This document shows positions 20,632-30,049 of a DNA stretch of 64,000 bases, piece after piece (position 1 is the stretch's first letter; each line of letters begins with the position of its first letter). The translations under genes were made by a program, and so were the position numbers. The notes below the pieces were generated by a model. It was not told the origin of the DNA. It worked only from the letters and a program-made list of their open reading frames with translations, and ran no database searches. Source of the DNA: Burkholderia sp. 9120 (GTDB taxonomy: Bacteria; Pseudomonadota; Gammaproteobacteria; Burkholderiales; Burkholderiaceae); NCBI RefSeq assembly GCF_000745015.1, contig NZ_JQNA01000002.1:2294001-2358000 (forward strand), written 5' to 3'.

Positions 20632-20904
20632 CCCACGGGCCCAAAACCCGCACTTAGCCATCAGATTCCCGCCCACAAGGTCGAACTACTTTGCCGTCGT
20701 CAACTACGCCGATTAGCGACCTTTTCAAAGCAAACCACCCAACCTGCCGCAAACGTCGCCAAACCCCAGCGCCGCAGGCAAAAACACCCCCACACCCGCT
20801 AGTGCACAGCACGAAAGAAACAGCTAATCTCGACCCCGCGCGTCAGCCAAAAACCGCCACGCGCAGCGCAAAACCAGCAGCAAACCAGCACCCGGAGCAC
20901 CGCA
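20632..20904. other. Leader region of the biotin operon
   Basis: About 270 bases between repeat copy 1 and bioA. The plus strand is strikingly rich in A and C and poor in G and T from about 20740 to 20904. I see no BirA-type operator and no clear promoter hexamers, so control of the biotin genes could not be read. Confidence 0.4.
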
Positions 20905-22269
20905 TTGAACAAGCCCGCAGAACCCACCACCACAAACCCTGACGGCTGGGTCGCCCGCAGCCTGCGCGCCGTCTGGCACCCCTGCACCCAGATGAAGCAC
21001 CACGAGCGCCTGCCGCTCGTCCCCGTCGCGCGTGGTCAAGGCGCGTGGCTCTACGACCGCGCCAACCATCGTTATCTGGACGCGATCAGCTCCTGGTGGG
21101 TCAACCTGTTCGGCCACGCCAATCCCCACATCAATGCGGCCCTGAAAGACCAGCTCGACACCCTCGAACACGCCATGCTCGCCGGCTGCACGCACGAACC
21201 GGCCATCGAACTCGCGGAACGCCTCAGCGCCCTCACCGACAACACGCTCGGTCACGCGTTCTTCGCGTCGGACGGCGCATCCGCCGTCGAAATCGCGCTG
21301 AAAATGAGCTTCCACTCGTGGCGTAATCGCGGCTTCGCCGACAAGCAGGAATTCGTCTGCGTCGCCAACAGCTATCACGGCGAAACCATCGGCGCGCTCG
21401 GCGTCACCGACGTCGCGCTCTTCAAGGACGCCTACGATCCGCTGATCCGTCACGCCCACGTCGTGGCATCGCCCGACGCGCGTCTCGCGCAACCCGGCGA
21501 AACCGCCGCCGACGTCGCACGTCGCGCACTCGACAACGTACGCTCGCTGCTCGAAACACGCGCCACGAAAATCGCCGCGCTGATCGTCGAGCCGCTCGTG
21601 CAATGCGCGGCCGGCATGGCCATGCACGACGCGTCGTATCTCGCGGGCTTGCGCGCCCTGTGCGACCAGTACGGCGTGCATCTGATCGCCGATGAAATCG
21701 CCGTCGGTTGCGGACGCACCGGTACGTTCTTCGCGTGCGAACAGGCCGGCATGTGGCCGGACTTTCTGTGCCTGTCGAAAGGCATCAGCGGCGGCTATCT
21801 GCCGCTCTCGATCGTGCTGTCGCGCGACGAAATCTACGCGGCCTTCTATCACGACGACACCGCGCGCGGCTTCCTGCACTCGCACTCGTACACCGGCAAT
21901 CCGCTCGCGTGCCGCGCAGCGCTCGCCACGCTCGACCTGTTCGTCAGCGACAACGTGCTCGCCGTCAACGCGCAAAAATCCGCGACGCTGAAGGCCGCGC
22001 TCGCGCCGCTCGCCGATCACAAACAGGTGCGCAATCTGCGCCAGTGCGGCACGATCTTCGCGTTCGACGCCGTGATCGACGATCCGCAGCAAGCCCGCAC
22101 CTTCTCACGCCGTTTCTTCGACAACGCGTTGCAGCGCGAACTCCTGCTGCGCCCGATCTCGACCACGGTGTATCTGATGCCCCCTTACATCCTCGACGAC
22201 GAAGAACTCGCGCTGCTCGCCTCGCGCACGCGCGAAACCTTCGAAGCCACGCTCACGGAGGCCCGTTAA
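20905..22269 (+). CDS. bioA: Adenosylmethionine-8-amino-7-oxononanoate aminotransferase
   Basis: PLP enzyme making 7,8-diaminopelargonate from KAPA with S-adenosylmethionine as amino donor; third from last step of biotin synthesis. It has 454 residues. It starts with TTG at 20905, supported by GGAG at 20894-20897; the next in-frame ATG (residue 30) falls inside the conserved [11 protein letters not shown] block and is too late. Key sites: [10 protein letters not shown], the PLP phosphate region [15 protein letters not shown], the [11 protein letters not shown] block and the Schiff-base lysine K292 (CLSKGISGG). Its stop shares one base with the bioF start, so the operon is translationally coupled. 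Confidence 0.97.
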   Translation: MNKPAEPTTTNPDGWVARSLRAVWHPCTQMKHHERLPLVPVARGQGAWLYDRANHRYLDAISSWWVNLFGHANPHINAALKDQLDTLEHAMLAGCTHEPAIELAERLSALTDNTLGHAFFASDGASAVEIALKMSFHSWRNRGFADKQEFVCVANSYHGETIGALGVTDVALFKDAYDPLIRHAHVVASPDARLAQPGETAADVARRALDNVRSLLETRATKIAALIVEPLVQCAAGMAMHDASYLAGLRALCDQYGVHLIADEIAVGCGRTGTFFACEQAGMWPDFLCLSKGISGGYLPLSIVLSRDEIYAAFYHDDTARGFLHSHSYTGNPLACRAALATLDLFVSDNVLAVNAQKSATLKAALAPLADHKQVRNLRQCGTIFAFDAVIDDPQQARTFSRRFFDNALQRELLLRPISTTVYLMPPYILDDEELALLASRTRETFEATLTEAR

Positions 22270-23453
22270 TGCATCTGCTCGACACACTCAAAGCAGGCCT
22301 GAAGGACATCGACGACCACGGCCTGCGCCGCCGCCGCCGCATCGCGGATACCGCATGCGCGGCGCACATGACCGTCGACGGCCGCGCGATCATCGGCTTC
22401 GCCAGTAACGACTATCTCGGCCTCGCCGCGCATCCGCAGTTGATCGCGGCCATCGCCGAAGGCGCGCAGCGCTATGGCGCGGGCAGCGGCGGTTCGCATC
22501 TGCTCGGCGGCCACTCGCGCGCGCATGCGCAACTCGAAGACGACCTCGCGGCATTCGTCGGCGGCTTCGTCGACAATGCGCGCGCGCTCTACTTCAGCAC
22601 CGGCTACATGGCGAACCTCGCGACGCTCACCGCACTCGCGGGCCGCGGCACGACGCTGTTCTCGGATGAGCTGAACCACGCGTCGCTGATCGATGGCGCG
22701 CGGCTGTCGCGCGCCGACGTGCAGATCTATCCGCACTGCGATATGGACGCGTTGGGCGCGCTGCTCGAAGCGTCGGACGTCGCCGTCAAGGTGATCGTGT
22801 CGGACACCGTCTTCAGCATGGACGGCGACGTCGCGCCGCTGACGCGTCTGCTCGCGCTCGCGGAACAGCACGGCGCGTGGCTGATCGTCGACGACGCGCA
22901 CGGCTTCGGCGTGCTCGGTCCGCAAGGCCGCGGCGCGGTCGCGGAAGCGGCGCTGCGCTCGCCGAATCTGATTTCGATCGGCACGCTCGGTAAAGCGGCA
23001 GGCGTCTCGGGCGCGTTCGTCGTCGCGCATGAGACCGTGATCGAATGGCTCGTGCAACGCGCGCGTCCGTACATCTTCACCACGGCGTCGGTGCCGGCGG
23101 CCGCGCATGCGGTGTCGGCGAGCCTGCGCATTATCGGCGGCGAAGAAGGCGACGCGCGACGCGCGCATCTCCAGCACCTGATCAAACGCACGCGCGCAAT
23201 GCTGAAAGCAACGCCGTGGCTTCCCGTCGATTCGCACACTGCCGTGCAACCGCTGATCATCGGTGAGAACGACGCGACGCTCGATATCGCGGCCACGCTC
23301 GACCGCGCCGGTCTATGGGTGCCGGCAATCCGTCCGCCGACCGTGCCGGCCGGCACGTCGCGCCTGCGCATTTCGCTGTCGGCCGCGCATTCGATGGCGG
23401 ATCTGGATCGGCTCGACGCGGGCTTGCAACAGCTCGGAGCGAAAGCGGCATGA
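22269..23453 (+). CDS. bioF: 8-amino-7-oxononanoate synthase
   Basis: PLP enzyme condensing pimeloyl-ACP (or -CoA) with alanine to give KAPA, the substrate of BioA. It has 394 residues. ATG 22269 overlaps the bioA stop in TAATG. Signature blocks: [10 protein letters not shown] (about 44-53), [35 protein letters not shown], the [15 protein letters not shown] block and PLP lysine K242 ([13 protein letters not shown]). The C-terminus [20 protein letters not shown] is typical of the family. The end overlaps bioD by four bases. Confidence 0.97.
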   Translation: MHLLDTLKAGLKDIDDHGLRRRRRIADTACAAHMTVDGRAIIGFASNDYLGLAAHPQLIAAIAEGAQRYGAGSGGSHLLGGHSRAHAQLEDDLAAFVGGFVDNARALYFSTGYMANLATLTALAGRGTTLFSDELNHASLIDGARLSRADVQIYPHCDMDALGALLEASDVAVKVIVSDTVFSMDGDVAPLTRLLALAEQHGAWLIVDDAHGFGVLGPQGRGAVAEAALRSPNLISIGTLGKAAGVSGAFVVAHETVIEWLVQRARPYIFTTASVPAAAHAVSASLRIIGGEEGDARRAHLQHLIKRTRAMLKATPWLPVDSHTAVQPLIIGENDATLDIAATLDRAGLWVPAIRPPTVPAGTSRLRISLSAAHSMADLDRLDAGLQQLGAKAA

Positions 23454-24181
23454 GTAACCTGAATCACAACGCGCTGTCCGTGTTCGTCACCGGCACCGAT
23501 ACGGAAATCGGCAAGACCTTCGTTTCGTCGGCCCTGTTGCGCGGTTTCGTGCGCGCGGGCCTGCAAGCCGCCGCGATGAAGCCGATCGCCGCCGGCGCAT
23601 TCGAAGTGAACGGCACGTTGCACAACGAAGACGCGGATCAACTCGATGCCGCGTCGAACGTGCTGCTGCCGCCCGACATGCGCACGCCGTATCTGCTGAA
23701 GGAACCGGCCGCGCCGCACATCGCAGCCGCGCTGGAAAACGTCACGTTCGATCTCGGCCACATCGTCGCGTGTCATGCGCAAGCGTTGCAGCGCGCGGAG
23801 ATCGTCGTCGTGGAAGGCGTCGGCGGTTTTCGTGTGCCGCTGACCGCCACCAAAGACACCGCCGATCTCGCCGTCGCGCTGAAGCTGCCGGTCGTGCTGG
23901 TGGTCGGCATGCGCCTCGGCTGCATCAGCCATGCGCTGCTCACCGCCGAAGCGATCGCCGCACGCGGACTCACGCTCGCGGGCTGGGTCGCGAATCGCAT
24001 CGATCCGGACATGACGTTCCCCGACGAAAACATCGCCTCGATCCGCGAGCAGCTTGCTCGCGCGTACGACGCCCCCTTGCTCGGCATCGTGCCGCATCTG
24101 AGCCCGGCTTCGCCCGAACTCGCGGCGGACCAGCTCGATATCGACCGACTTTTGCAGACGCTGCGTCACACGCAGCGCTGA
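23450..24181 (+). CDS. bioD: Dethiobiotin synthetase
   Basis: ATP-dependent carboxylase closing the ureido ring to make dethiobiotin from diaminopelargonate. It has 243 residues. ATG 23450 overlaps the bioF TGA (ATGA). The P-loop is [10 protein letters not shown] at 15-24 (K22), with the substrate-side K44 in [10 protein letters not shown], the switch region [12 protein letters not shown] and the carboxyl-terminal base-recognition helix. Domain order and length match E. coli BioD (225). bioB follows after 34 bases with its own ribosome-binding site. Confidence 0.96.
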   Translation: MSNLNHNALSVFVTGTDTEIGKTFVSSALLRGFVRAGLQAAAMKPIAAGAFEVNGTLHNEDADQLDAASNVLLPPDMRTPYLLKEPAAPHIAAALENVTFDLGHIVACHAQALQRAEIVVVEGVGGFRVPLTATKDTADLAVALKLPVVLVVGMRLGCISHALLTAEAIAARGLTLAGWVANRIDPDMTFPDENIASIREQLARAYDAPLLGIVPHLSPASPELAADQLDIDRLLQTLRHTQR

Positions 24182-24215
24182 TCCCCACACACATCTATCC
24201 ACGAGGATTGACGAT

Positions 24216-25295
24216 ATGACGCAACTGAACATCGCTTCGACGCCAGCCGACACGGCCGCCGCCAACAACAACGCCGTCGAAGGCGCCAAACAACTCGCGC
24301 GCTGGCGCGTCGCCGACATCGTCGCGCTGTACGAACTGCCGTTCAACGACCTGATGTTCCGCGCGCAGCAAACGCATCGCGAGCATTTCGACGCGAACAC
24401 GGTGCAACTGTCAACGCTGCTGTCGATCAAGACCGGCGGCTGCGAAGAAGATTGCGCGTACTGTCCGCAGTCGGTGCATCACGACACGGGCCTGCAGGCC
24501 GACAAGCTGATGCCGGTCGACGAAGTGCTCGCCGCCGCGAAAGTCGCCAAGGACAACGGCGCGACACGTTTCTGCATGGGCGCGGCGTGGCGTAACCCGA
24601 AGGACCGTCACCTCGAACCGATCAAGGACATGATCCGCGGCGTGAAGGCAATGGGCCTCGAAACCTGCGTGACGCTCGGCATGCTCGAAACGCACCAGGC
24701 GCAAGCGCTGCGCGACGCGGGCCTCGACTACTACAACCACAACCTCGATACGTCGCCGGAGTTCTACGGCCAGATCATTTCGACGCGCACGTATCAGGAC
24801 CGTCTCGACACGCTCGAACGCGTGCGCGATGCGGGCATCAACGTGTGTTGCGGCGGGATCGTCGGGCTGGGCGAATCGCGTCGCGAACGCGCCGGGCTGA
24901 TCACGCAACTGGCGAACATGGAGCCGTATCCGGAATCGGTGCCGATCAACAATCTGGTGCAGGTGGAAGGCACGCCGCTGAGCGGCACCGAACCGATCGA
25001 TCCGTTCGAATTCGTGCGCACGATCGCGGTGGCGCGTATCACGATGCCGAAGGCGATGGTGCGTTTGTCGGCCGGACGTGAGCAGATGGATGAGGCGTTG
25101 CAGGCGCTGTGCTTCCTCGCGGGCGCGAACTCGATTTTCTACGGCGATCAATTGCTGACCACGAGCAATCCGCAAGCCGAAGCCGACCGCAAGCTGCTAG
25201 CGCGTCTGGGCATTAGCGCCGAGGCCTCGCAGCAAATGCCGGTGGATCAGAGCGGCTGCGAGCTTGGTTGCGACAAGCATGCCGCGCCGAACTGA
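24216..25295 (+). CDS. bioB: Biotin synthase (radical SAM)
   Basis: Inserts sulfur into dethiobiotin, the last step of biotin synthesis, using a [4Fe-4S] cluster with SAM and a [2Fe-2S] cluster as sulfur donor. It has 359 residues. The radical-SAM motif CxxxCxxC is C76, C80, C83 ([13 protein letters not shown]). Candidate [2Fe-2S] ligands lie in [17 protein letters not shown] and the INVCCGG stretch, with the conserved arginine in [10 protein letters not shown]. The C-terminus CELGCDKH is cysteine-rich, as in many betaproteobacterial BioB. An intrinsic terminator follows, closing bioAFDB; bioC and a pimeloyl esterase are not in the window. Confidence 0.98.
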   Translation: MTQLNIASTPADTAAANNNAVEGAKQLARWRVADIVALYELPFNDLMFRAQQTHREHFDANTVQLSTLLSIKTGGCEEDCAYCPQSVHHDTGLQADKLMPVDEVLAAAKVAKDNGATRFCMGAAWRNPKDRHLEPIKDMIRGVKAMGLETCVTLGMLETHQAQALRDAGLDYYNHNLDTSPEFYGQIISTRTYQDRLDTLERVRDAGINVCCGGIVGLGESRRERAGLITQLANMEPYPESVPINNLVQVEGTPLSGTEPIDPFEFVRTIAVARITMPKAMVRLSAGREQMDEALQALCFLAGANSIFYGDQLLTTSNPQAEADRKLLARLGISAEASQQMPVDQSGCELGCDKHAAPN

Positions 25296-25349
25296 GCTGC
25301 GTTGAATGTGGTGAGTTGATGCAACTCGCGCGATAAACCGCGTGCAATA

Positions 25350-25387
25350 AAAAGGGCGCCTCGATTGATATCGAGGCGCCCTTTGCA
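25350..25387. terminator. Bidirectional terminator between bioB and sbp
   Basis: The long perfect stem AAAGGGCGCCTCGAT / ATCGAGGCGCCCTTT (25351-25365 and 25370-25384) has a tight loop. Weak T runs on both sides suit the convergent genes. Confidence 0.85.
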
Positions 25388-25403
25388 TTTTCAGAACCGC
25401 CGA

Positions 25404-26429
25404 TTACTTCTTGTCGACGATGATCTGATCGAACGTGCCGCCATCCGAGAAGTGGGTTTGCTGTGCTTTCTGCCAGCTACCGAACATCTCTTCGACGGTG
25501 AAGGTTTTGATCGGCTTGAACTCGGCGGCGTGCTTGGCCAGCACGTCCTTGTCACGCGGACGCAGATGATGCTGCGCGATGATTTCCTGCGCGGCCGGCG
25601 ACCACAGGTAGTCGAGATACGCCTGAGCTTCCTTGCGTGTGCCGCGCTTGTCGACCACCTTGTCGACGATCGACACCGGCGGCGCCGCCAGCAGGCTCAC
25701 CGACGGATACACCGCTTCGAAATTGCCCGCCCCCACGCCGGTGTCGATCAGCGACACTTCGTTTTCGAACGTCACCAGCACGTCGCCGATGCCGCGTTGC
25801 GTGAAGGTAGTCGTCGCGCCCCGTCCGCCTGTATCGAGCACCGGCACGTTCTTGAAGATCGCCTTTTCGAAATCGAGCGCCTGCGCATCGGTGCCGCCGT
25901 GCTGCTTGCGATAACCCCATGCGGCGAGATACGAATAGCGTCCGTTGCCCGAGGTCTTCGGATTGGCGATCACCACCTGCACACCGGGCTTCGCGAGATC
26001 GTCCCAGTCCTTGATGTGCTTCGGGTTGCCCTTACGCACGAGGAACACCATCGTGGTGGTGTACGGCGCGCTGTCGTTCGGCAGACGCGCGCGCCAGTTG
26101 GCCGGCACCAGTTGGCCCTTCTCGGCGAGCAGGTCGATATCGTTCGGCTGGTTCATCGTCACCACGTCGGCCTGCAGGCCTTGCAGTACCGACAGCGCCT
26201 GCGCGCTCGACGCGCCATGCGACTGGCGCACCGACACGGTCTCGCCGCTCTTCTGCTTGTACGCCGCGATAAAGCCGGCGTTGATGTCCTTGTACAACTC
26301 GCGCGTCACGTCGTACGACACGTTGAGCAGCGACGTGTCGGCATGCGCCGTCGAGATGCCGCCCATCGCGAGCGTGATTGCCGTCATGCCGGCTGCGAAC
26401 CAGCGCGATGTCCCCGTGTTGCCTGCCAT
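25404..26429 (-). CDS. sbp: Sulfate/thiosulfate-binding periplasmic protein
   Basis: Captures sulfate for the CysTWA ABC importer. It has 341 residues with a signal peptide (about 1-30, TAITLAMGGISTAHA before DT). Family blocks: LLNVSYDVTRELYKDINAGF at the mature N-terminus, VRQSHGASSAQALSVLQGLQ, VVTMNQPNDIDLLA, the MVFLVRKGNPK strand, NPKTSGNGRYSYLAAWGY and FENEVSLI. These are the sulfate-contact loops of Sbp/CysP. No cysT, cysW or cysA lies next to it, so the permease is encoded elsewhere. A -10-like TAGAAT on its strand is at 26496-26491, but no good -35 was found. Confidence 0.95.
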   Translation of the reverse strand: MAGNTGTSRWFAAGMTAITLAMGGISTAHADTSLLNVSYDVTRELYKDINAGFIAAYKQKSGETVSVRQSHGASSAQALSVLQGLQADVVTMNQPNDIDLLAEKGQLVPANWRARLPNDSAPYTTTMVFLVRKGNPKHIKDWDDLAKPGVQVVIANPKTSGNGRYSYLAAWGYRKQHGGTDAQALDFEKAIFKNVPVLDTGGRGATTTFTQRGIGDVLVTFENEVSLIDTGVGAGNFEAVYPSVSLLAAPPVSIVDKVVDKRGTRKEAQAYLDYLWSPAAQEIIAQHHLRPRDKDVLAKHAAEFKPIKTFTVEEMFGSWQKAQQTHFSDGGTFDQIIVDKK

Positions 26430-26567
26430 CTTGTCCCCGCCTATCGATGATGAAAACCTGTGGCCGCACGAGTGCGCGGCGTGAAGCGGGATTCTAACGA
26501 ATTGCTTACCGGTTCGTTCGGACCGAAGTCGGACATAACGCGGCGACGCTGAACGCCATCGCCGTGC

Positions 26568-27170
26568 TCAGACGAACGCGTGCGGCGCGGCCTCGAACGT
26601 CTCCTCGCGAAAGCGCAGCGGCGCCGCGCAATGCACCAGCGTGTCGACGAAATACTTGGCGCGCGGCCACGGGCCGAAGCCGGCCGCGGTATTGATATGC
26701 CCGACGTCGCCGAGATTGACGAATGCGCTGCCAAGACGCTGCGCGAGTTCGCGCGAACCGGCGAGCGACATCCACGGATCGGTTTCGCTGCCGATCAGAA
26801 TGGACGGCACGCCGAGACGTCGCGCGTCGAACGGGCCCGCGAAGGCGAATTTCTCGGGGCTGGCGGGCGCAACGAACAGCACGCCGATCACATCGTTCGC
26901 GTACGACGCCTGCTGCAACGCGTGCGCAGTGGCGAGGCAACCAAAGCTGTGCGCGGCCAGCACGAACGGCCCACGCTCGCGCGCCAGCAGATCGCGTAAC
27001 GACTGCGCCCAGCGGGCGACGTTCGGGGCTTCCCAGTCGGCCTGCTCGACACGCAACGAGCGCGCGAACTGCCGCTCGAGCCAGGTTTGCCAGTGCGCGC
27101 CCTCGCTGCCGTGCAGGCCGGGAACGGTCACGAGCCGCGGCGGCCACGTCGATTTGATGCATGGAAGCAT
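26568..27170 (-). CDS. RBBP9/YdeN-family alpha/beta hydrolase
   Basis: Small serine hydrolase of 200 residues. The ATG at 27170 has GAGGGA just upstream and starts the conserved region; the frame is open further upstream but without family similarity. Motifs: VTVPGLHGSEGAHWQTWLE at the N-terminus, the nucleophile in AAHSFGCLA, the acid in IGSETDPWM and the histidine in GDVGHINTAAGFG with the following W. This set defines the RBBP9/YdeN family, whose bacterial substrates are largely unknown. It stands alone, divergent from ghrA. Confidence 0.88.
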   Translation of the reverse strand: MLPCIKSTWPPRLVTVPGLHGSEGAHWQTWLERQFARSLRVEQADWEAPNVARWAQSLRDLLARERGPFVLAAHSFGCLATAHALQQASYANDVIGVLFVAPASPEKFAFAGPFDARRLGVPSILIGSETDPWMSLAGSRELAQRLGSAFVNLGDVGHINTAAGFGPWPRAKYFVDTLVHCAAPLRFREETFEAAPHAFV

Positions 27171-27387
27171 GTCTGTCCCTCGCAGCGGGAATCCGGGAAA
27201 GTATTGTCCCGCCCGGCCCGGCGTGGGTGAACCAAGTTTTTGTGCTTTGGTTATGCGGTAAATGCAGGGGCAAGTGCGGTGGCAAATGCCGGAACAAATG
27301 CAGACAAACCGCACGCCCGTACGCAAACGCGCGCGGTTCGCGTCGAAAAAGTAGAATGAAGCCTATCCATAAAAGGAGGAGGCCCCC

Positions 27388-27489
27388 ATGCCGCAAGCGT
27401 CGACCGATGCACCGCGCGTAGTGCTGCCGCGCGGCCGGGCCTTCCCCGTCAATCGATCCGACTACGCAGGGACCTGCCCGACCGTATGA
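27388..27489 (+). CDS. 33-codon ORF coupled to ghrA (leader peptide or small protein)
   Basis: The ATG at 27388 follows a very strong ribosome-binding site (AAAAGGAGGAGG, 27371-27382). It encodes MPQASTDAPRVVLPRGRAFP followed by 13 residues containing one Tyr and one Cys. The TGA at 27487-27489 overlaps the ghrA ATG at 27486 in an ATGA, so ghrA is probably translated by coupling; ghrA has no good site of its own. There is no run of regulatory codons as in amino-acid attenuators, no signal peptide and no membrane helix. It could be a real small protein or simply a device that sets ghrA translation. Confidence 0.6.
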   Translation: MPQASTDAPRVVLPRGRAFPVNRSDYAGTCPTV

Positions 27490-28427
27490 AAGTCCTCTTC
27501 TACATGACGCATGCCGACGCCGCCGAGTGGCTGCACGACTTCGCCCGTGCGCTGCCCGAAGCGGATTTACGCGAATGGCAGCCGGACGACACTGCGCCGG
27601 CCGACTTCGCGGTCGTGTGGCGGCCGCCGCGCGAAATGCTGGCCGGTCGCGACGATTTGCGCGCGATTTTCAATCTCGGCGCGGGCGTCGACGCGATCCT
27701 CGGGCTCGAACACGCGCAACCCGGCACGCTGCCGCGCAATGCGCAGTTGATCCGGCTCGAAGATTCCGGCATGGCGCTGCAAATGACCGAGTACGTGACG
27801 CATTCGGTGCTGCGCTATCTGCGTCGTTTCGACGACTATCAGACGCTGCAAGGCGAACGCCGCTGGCAAGTGCTGGAGCCGCATCCGCGTGAGACGTTTA
27901 CGGTCGGCGTGCTGGGGCTCGGTGTGCTCGGCTCGCATGTCGCGCAAACGCTCGCGGGCTTCGGTTTGCCGGTGCGTGGGTATAGCCGCAGTGCGCGACA
28001 GATCGACGGCATCACGACCTTCGCCGGCGATGCGCAATTCGACGCGTTTCTCGATGGCGTCAAAGTGCTGGTGAATCTGCTGCCTCACACACCGGAAACC
28101 GGCGACGTGCTGAACGCGCGCACCTTCTCGAAGCTCGCGCGCGGCGCGTATCTGATCAACGTCGCACGCGGCGGGCATCTGGTCGAACAGGATCTGCTCG
28201 ACGCTCTAGCTAGCGGTCAACTTACCGCCGCGACGCTCGACGTGTTCCGCGACGAACCGCTGCCGACCGATCATCTGTTCTGGCGCGAACCGCGTATCAC
28301 GATCACGCCGCACGTGTCCGCGCTGACGCTGCGCTCGGAAAGCGTCGAGCAGGTCGCGCGCAAGATTAAAGCGCTGGCGCGTGGTGATACGGTCGGCGGG
28401 GTGGTGAATCTCGAACGCGGATATTGA
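27486..28427 (+). CDS. ghrA: Glyoxylate/hydroxypyruvate reductase A
   Basis: NAD(P)H-dependent reductase of glyoxylate and hydroxypyruvate in the D-2-hydroxyacid dehydrogenase family. It has 313 residues, equal to E. coli GhrA (312). The short N-terminal catalytic half contains FNLGAGVDAI. The nucleotide-binding GLGVLG is at 144-149. The catalytic Arg is in NVARGGHLVEQ, the Glu in FRDEPLP and the His in ITPHVSALT. The lone GLGVLGS motif and ALQMTEYVTHSVLRYLR match the GhrA branch rather than SerA. Translation appears coupled to the 33-codon ORF just upstream. mvaB follows after 114 bases. Confidence 0.93.
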   Translation: MKVLFYMTHADAAEWLHDFARALPEADLREWQPDDTAPADFAVVWRPPREMLAGRDDLRAIFNLGAGVDAILGLEHAQPGTLPRNAQLIRLEDSGMALQMTEYVTHSVLRYLRRFDDYQTLQGERRWQVLEPHPRETFTVGVLGLGVLGSHVAQTLAGFGLPVRGYSRSARQIDGITTFAGDAQFDAFLDGVKVLVNLLPHTPETGDVLNARTFSKLARGAYLINVARGGHLVEQDLLDALASGQLTAATLDVFRDEPLPTDHLFWREPRITITPHVSALTLRSESVEQVARKIKALARGDTVGGVVNLERGY

Positions 28428-28493
28428 ACACGGACATCATCGAATCCAATTTTAGGGGCGCCGCCTCGCGCGGCTTGCAACTCAATTGCATGG

Positions 28494-28535
28494 GACCCGA
28501 GTAAGCGCTAAGCCGCTAGCTCGGGTCGAAAGGAG
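28494..28535 (+). promoter_or_regulatory. Hairpin abutting the mvaB ribosome-binding site
   Basis: GACCCGAG (28494-28501) pairs perfectly with CTCGGGTC (28520-28527), with an inner AGCG / CGCT stem. The right arm ends immediately before AAAGGAG. No T run follows, so it is not an intrinsic terminator of ghrA. It could gate ribosome access to mvaB or stabilise the mRNA 5' end. Confidence 0.5.
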
Positions 28536-28541
28536 ACAATC

Positions 28542-29468
28542 ATGGCCTTACCCCAGCAAGTCAAAATCGTCGAAGTCGGTCCGCGTGACGGACTGCAGAA
28601 CGAAAAAGAATTCGTCGCCACCGCAACCAAGATTGAGCTGATCAACCGGTTGTCGGCGGCAGGCTTCCGCAACGTCGAAGCGGCCTCGTTCGTGTCGCCG
28701 AAATGGGTCCCGCAAATGGCCGACGGCGCCGACGTGATGGCCGGCATCGCACGCCATCCGGGCACGATCTACTCGGTGCTCACACCGAACCTGCGCGGCT
28801 TCGAAGGCGCGCTCGCGGCACAAGCCGACGAGATCGTGATCTTCGGCGCCGCCAGCGAAGCGTTCTCGCAGAAGAATATCAATTGCAGCATCGCGGAAAG
28901 CATCGACCGCTTCGCGCCGGTCGCGCAGGCGGCTAAAGAACATGGCCTGCGGATTCGCGGCAGCGTGTCGTGCGCGCTTGGCTGCCCGTATCAGGGCGAC
29001 GTGCCGGTAGCGTCCGTGGTCGATGTGGTCGAACGCTTCGCGGCGCTCGGCTGCGACGAGATCGATATCGCCGACACGATCGGCGTCGGCACGCCCAAAC
29101 GCACACGCGAAGTGTTCGAAGCCGTGACCCGCGTGTTTCCGCGCGAACGTCTGTCCGGCCACTTCCACGACACCTACGGCCAGGCGCTTGCGAATATCTA
29201 CGCCGCGCTGCAGGAAGGTATCGAGATCTATCACGCGTCGGTGGCGGGGCTCGGCGGTTGTCCGTACGCGAAGGGCGCAACCGGCAACGTCGCGACCGAA
29301 GACGTGCTGTACCTGATGAACGGCCTCGGCATCGAGACCGGTATCGACCTCGCGCAGGTCGTGGCGATCGGCGATTTCATCTCGACGTCGATCGGCAAGC
29401 CGAACGTGTCGCGCGCCGGTAAAGCGCTGCTCGCCAAGGCGCGCAGCGAAGCGGGCAATTGCGTCTGA
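28542..29468 (+). CDS. mvaB: Hydroxymethylglutaryl-CoA lyase
   Basis: Splits HMG-CoA into acetoacetate and acetyl-CoA, the last step of leucine catabolism. It has 308 residues and starts 6 bases after AAAGGAGA. A TIM-barrel aldolase: R15 and D16 (EVGPRDGLQNE) for catalysis and metal, the metal-binding HFHDTYGQALAN, and the signature loop GLGGCPYAKGATGNVATED with the catalytic cysteine. The C-terminal SIGKPNVSRAGKALLAK fits. Other leucine-pathway genes (isovaleryl-CoA dehydrogenase, methylcrotonyl-CoA carboxylase) are not adjacent, though a LiuR-like regulator sits 17 kb upstream. Confidence 0.96.
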   Translation: MALPQQVKIVEVGPRDGLQNEKEFVATATKIELINRLSAAGFRNVEAASFVSPKWVPQMADGADVMAGIARHPGTIYSVLTPNLRGFEGALAAQADEIVIFGAASEAFSQKNINCSIAESIDRFAPVAQAAKEHGLRIRGSVSCALGCPYQGDVPVASVVDVVERFAALGCDEIDIADTIGVGTPKRTREVFEAVTRVFPRERLSGHFHDTYGQALANIYAALQEGIEIYHASVAGLGGCPYAKGATGNVATEDVLYLMNGLGIETGIDLAQVVAIGDFISTSIGKPNVSRAGKALLAKARSEAGNCV

Positions 29469-29523
29469 TTCCCGCCGCTACTATTCGTCACTCACGCTTG
29501 CCCCTCTATCAGGACCCGAAACG

Positions 29524-30045
29524 ATGACGGACCACGCTTCCTTCGACTCCGACGACCTCGCCTCGCTGCCGGAATCGGCACGCCGGGTTGCACTGCTGTT
29601 GCGCGAACGCGGCCACGCGGGCCGGATCGTGATGCTGCCCGAAACCGGCAAGACTTCCGCCGAAGCCGCCGCGGGACTCGGCTGCTCGGTTGCGCAGATC
29701 GCCAAGTCGATCCTGTTTCGCCGCCGTAAAGACGACGCGCCGGTGCTGGTGGTCGCCAGCGGCGCGAATCGCGTCGACGAACAGAAAGTCGCTGCGCAAG
29801 TCGGCGAGATCGGCCGCGCGGACGCGAAGTTCGTCCGCGAACAAACCGGCTATGCGATCGGCGGCGTCTGCCCGATCGGCCACGCCGTCAAACCGGTCAC
29901 GCTGATCGACGCCGATCTGCTCGCACTCGACAGCCTGTGGGCCGCGGCCGGCCATCCGCATGCGGTGTTCAATCTGACCGCGCAGGAGTTGGTCGCGCTG
30001 ACGGGCGCGCCGGTGGTCGACGTGGCGCTGCGCGAGACCGCGTGA
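29524..30045 (+). CDS. YbaK/EbsC family (prolyl-tRNA-synthetase-associated domain) protein
   Basis: A 173-residue cytosolic protein with one YbaK/INS-type editing domain. These domains hydrolyse misacylated tRNA, for example Cys-tRNA-Pro or Ala-tRNA-Pro. Visible blocks: TSAEAAAGLGCSVAQIAKSILFR (about 44-66), VLVVASGANRVDEQKVA with the family lysine nearby, and the TGYAIGGVCPIGHA glycine loop near 106-120. The EbsC-like short form without other domains is seen. Exact tRNA specificity cannot be read. It starts the tight run YbaK / DUF1289 / MaoC / metallo-hydrolase. Confidence 0.88.
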   Translation: MTDHASFDSDDLASLPESARRVALLLRERGHAGRIVMLPETGKTSAEAAAGLGCSVAQIAKSILFRRRKDDAPVLVVASGANRVDEQKVAAQVGEIGRADAKFVREQTGYAIGGVCPIGHAVKPVTLIDADLLALDSLWAAAGHPHAVFNLTAQELVALTGAPVVDVALRETA

Positions 30046-30049
30046 CGCG

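Noticed and set aside
20339..20653. A 104-codon minus-strand frame, and related frames at 31894-32226 (+) and 32161-32646 (-)
   Set aside because: All lie inside the palindromic repeat element and encode the same kind of text (LPLCGAA.FLCLPQSK) because of the repeat. There is no start signal, and the frames are unlikely to be translated even if listed as hypothetical proteins elsewhere.
28494..28527. An intrinsic terminator after ghrA
   Set aside because: The stem is good, but purines and the mvaB ribosome-binding site follow instead of a T run.
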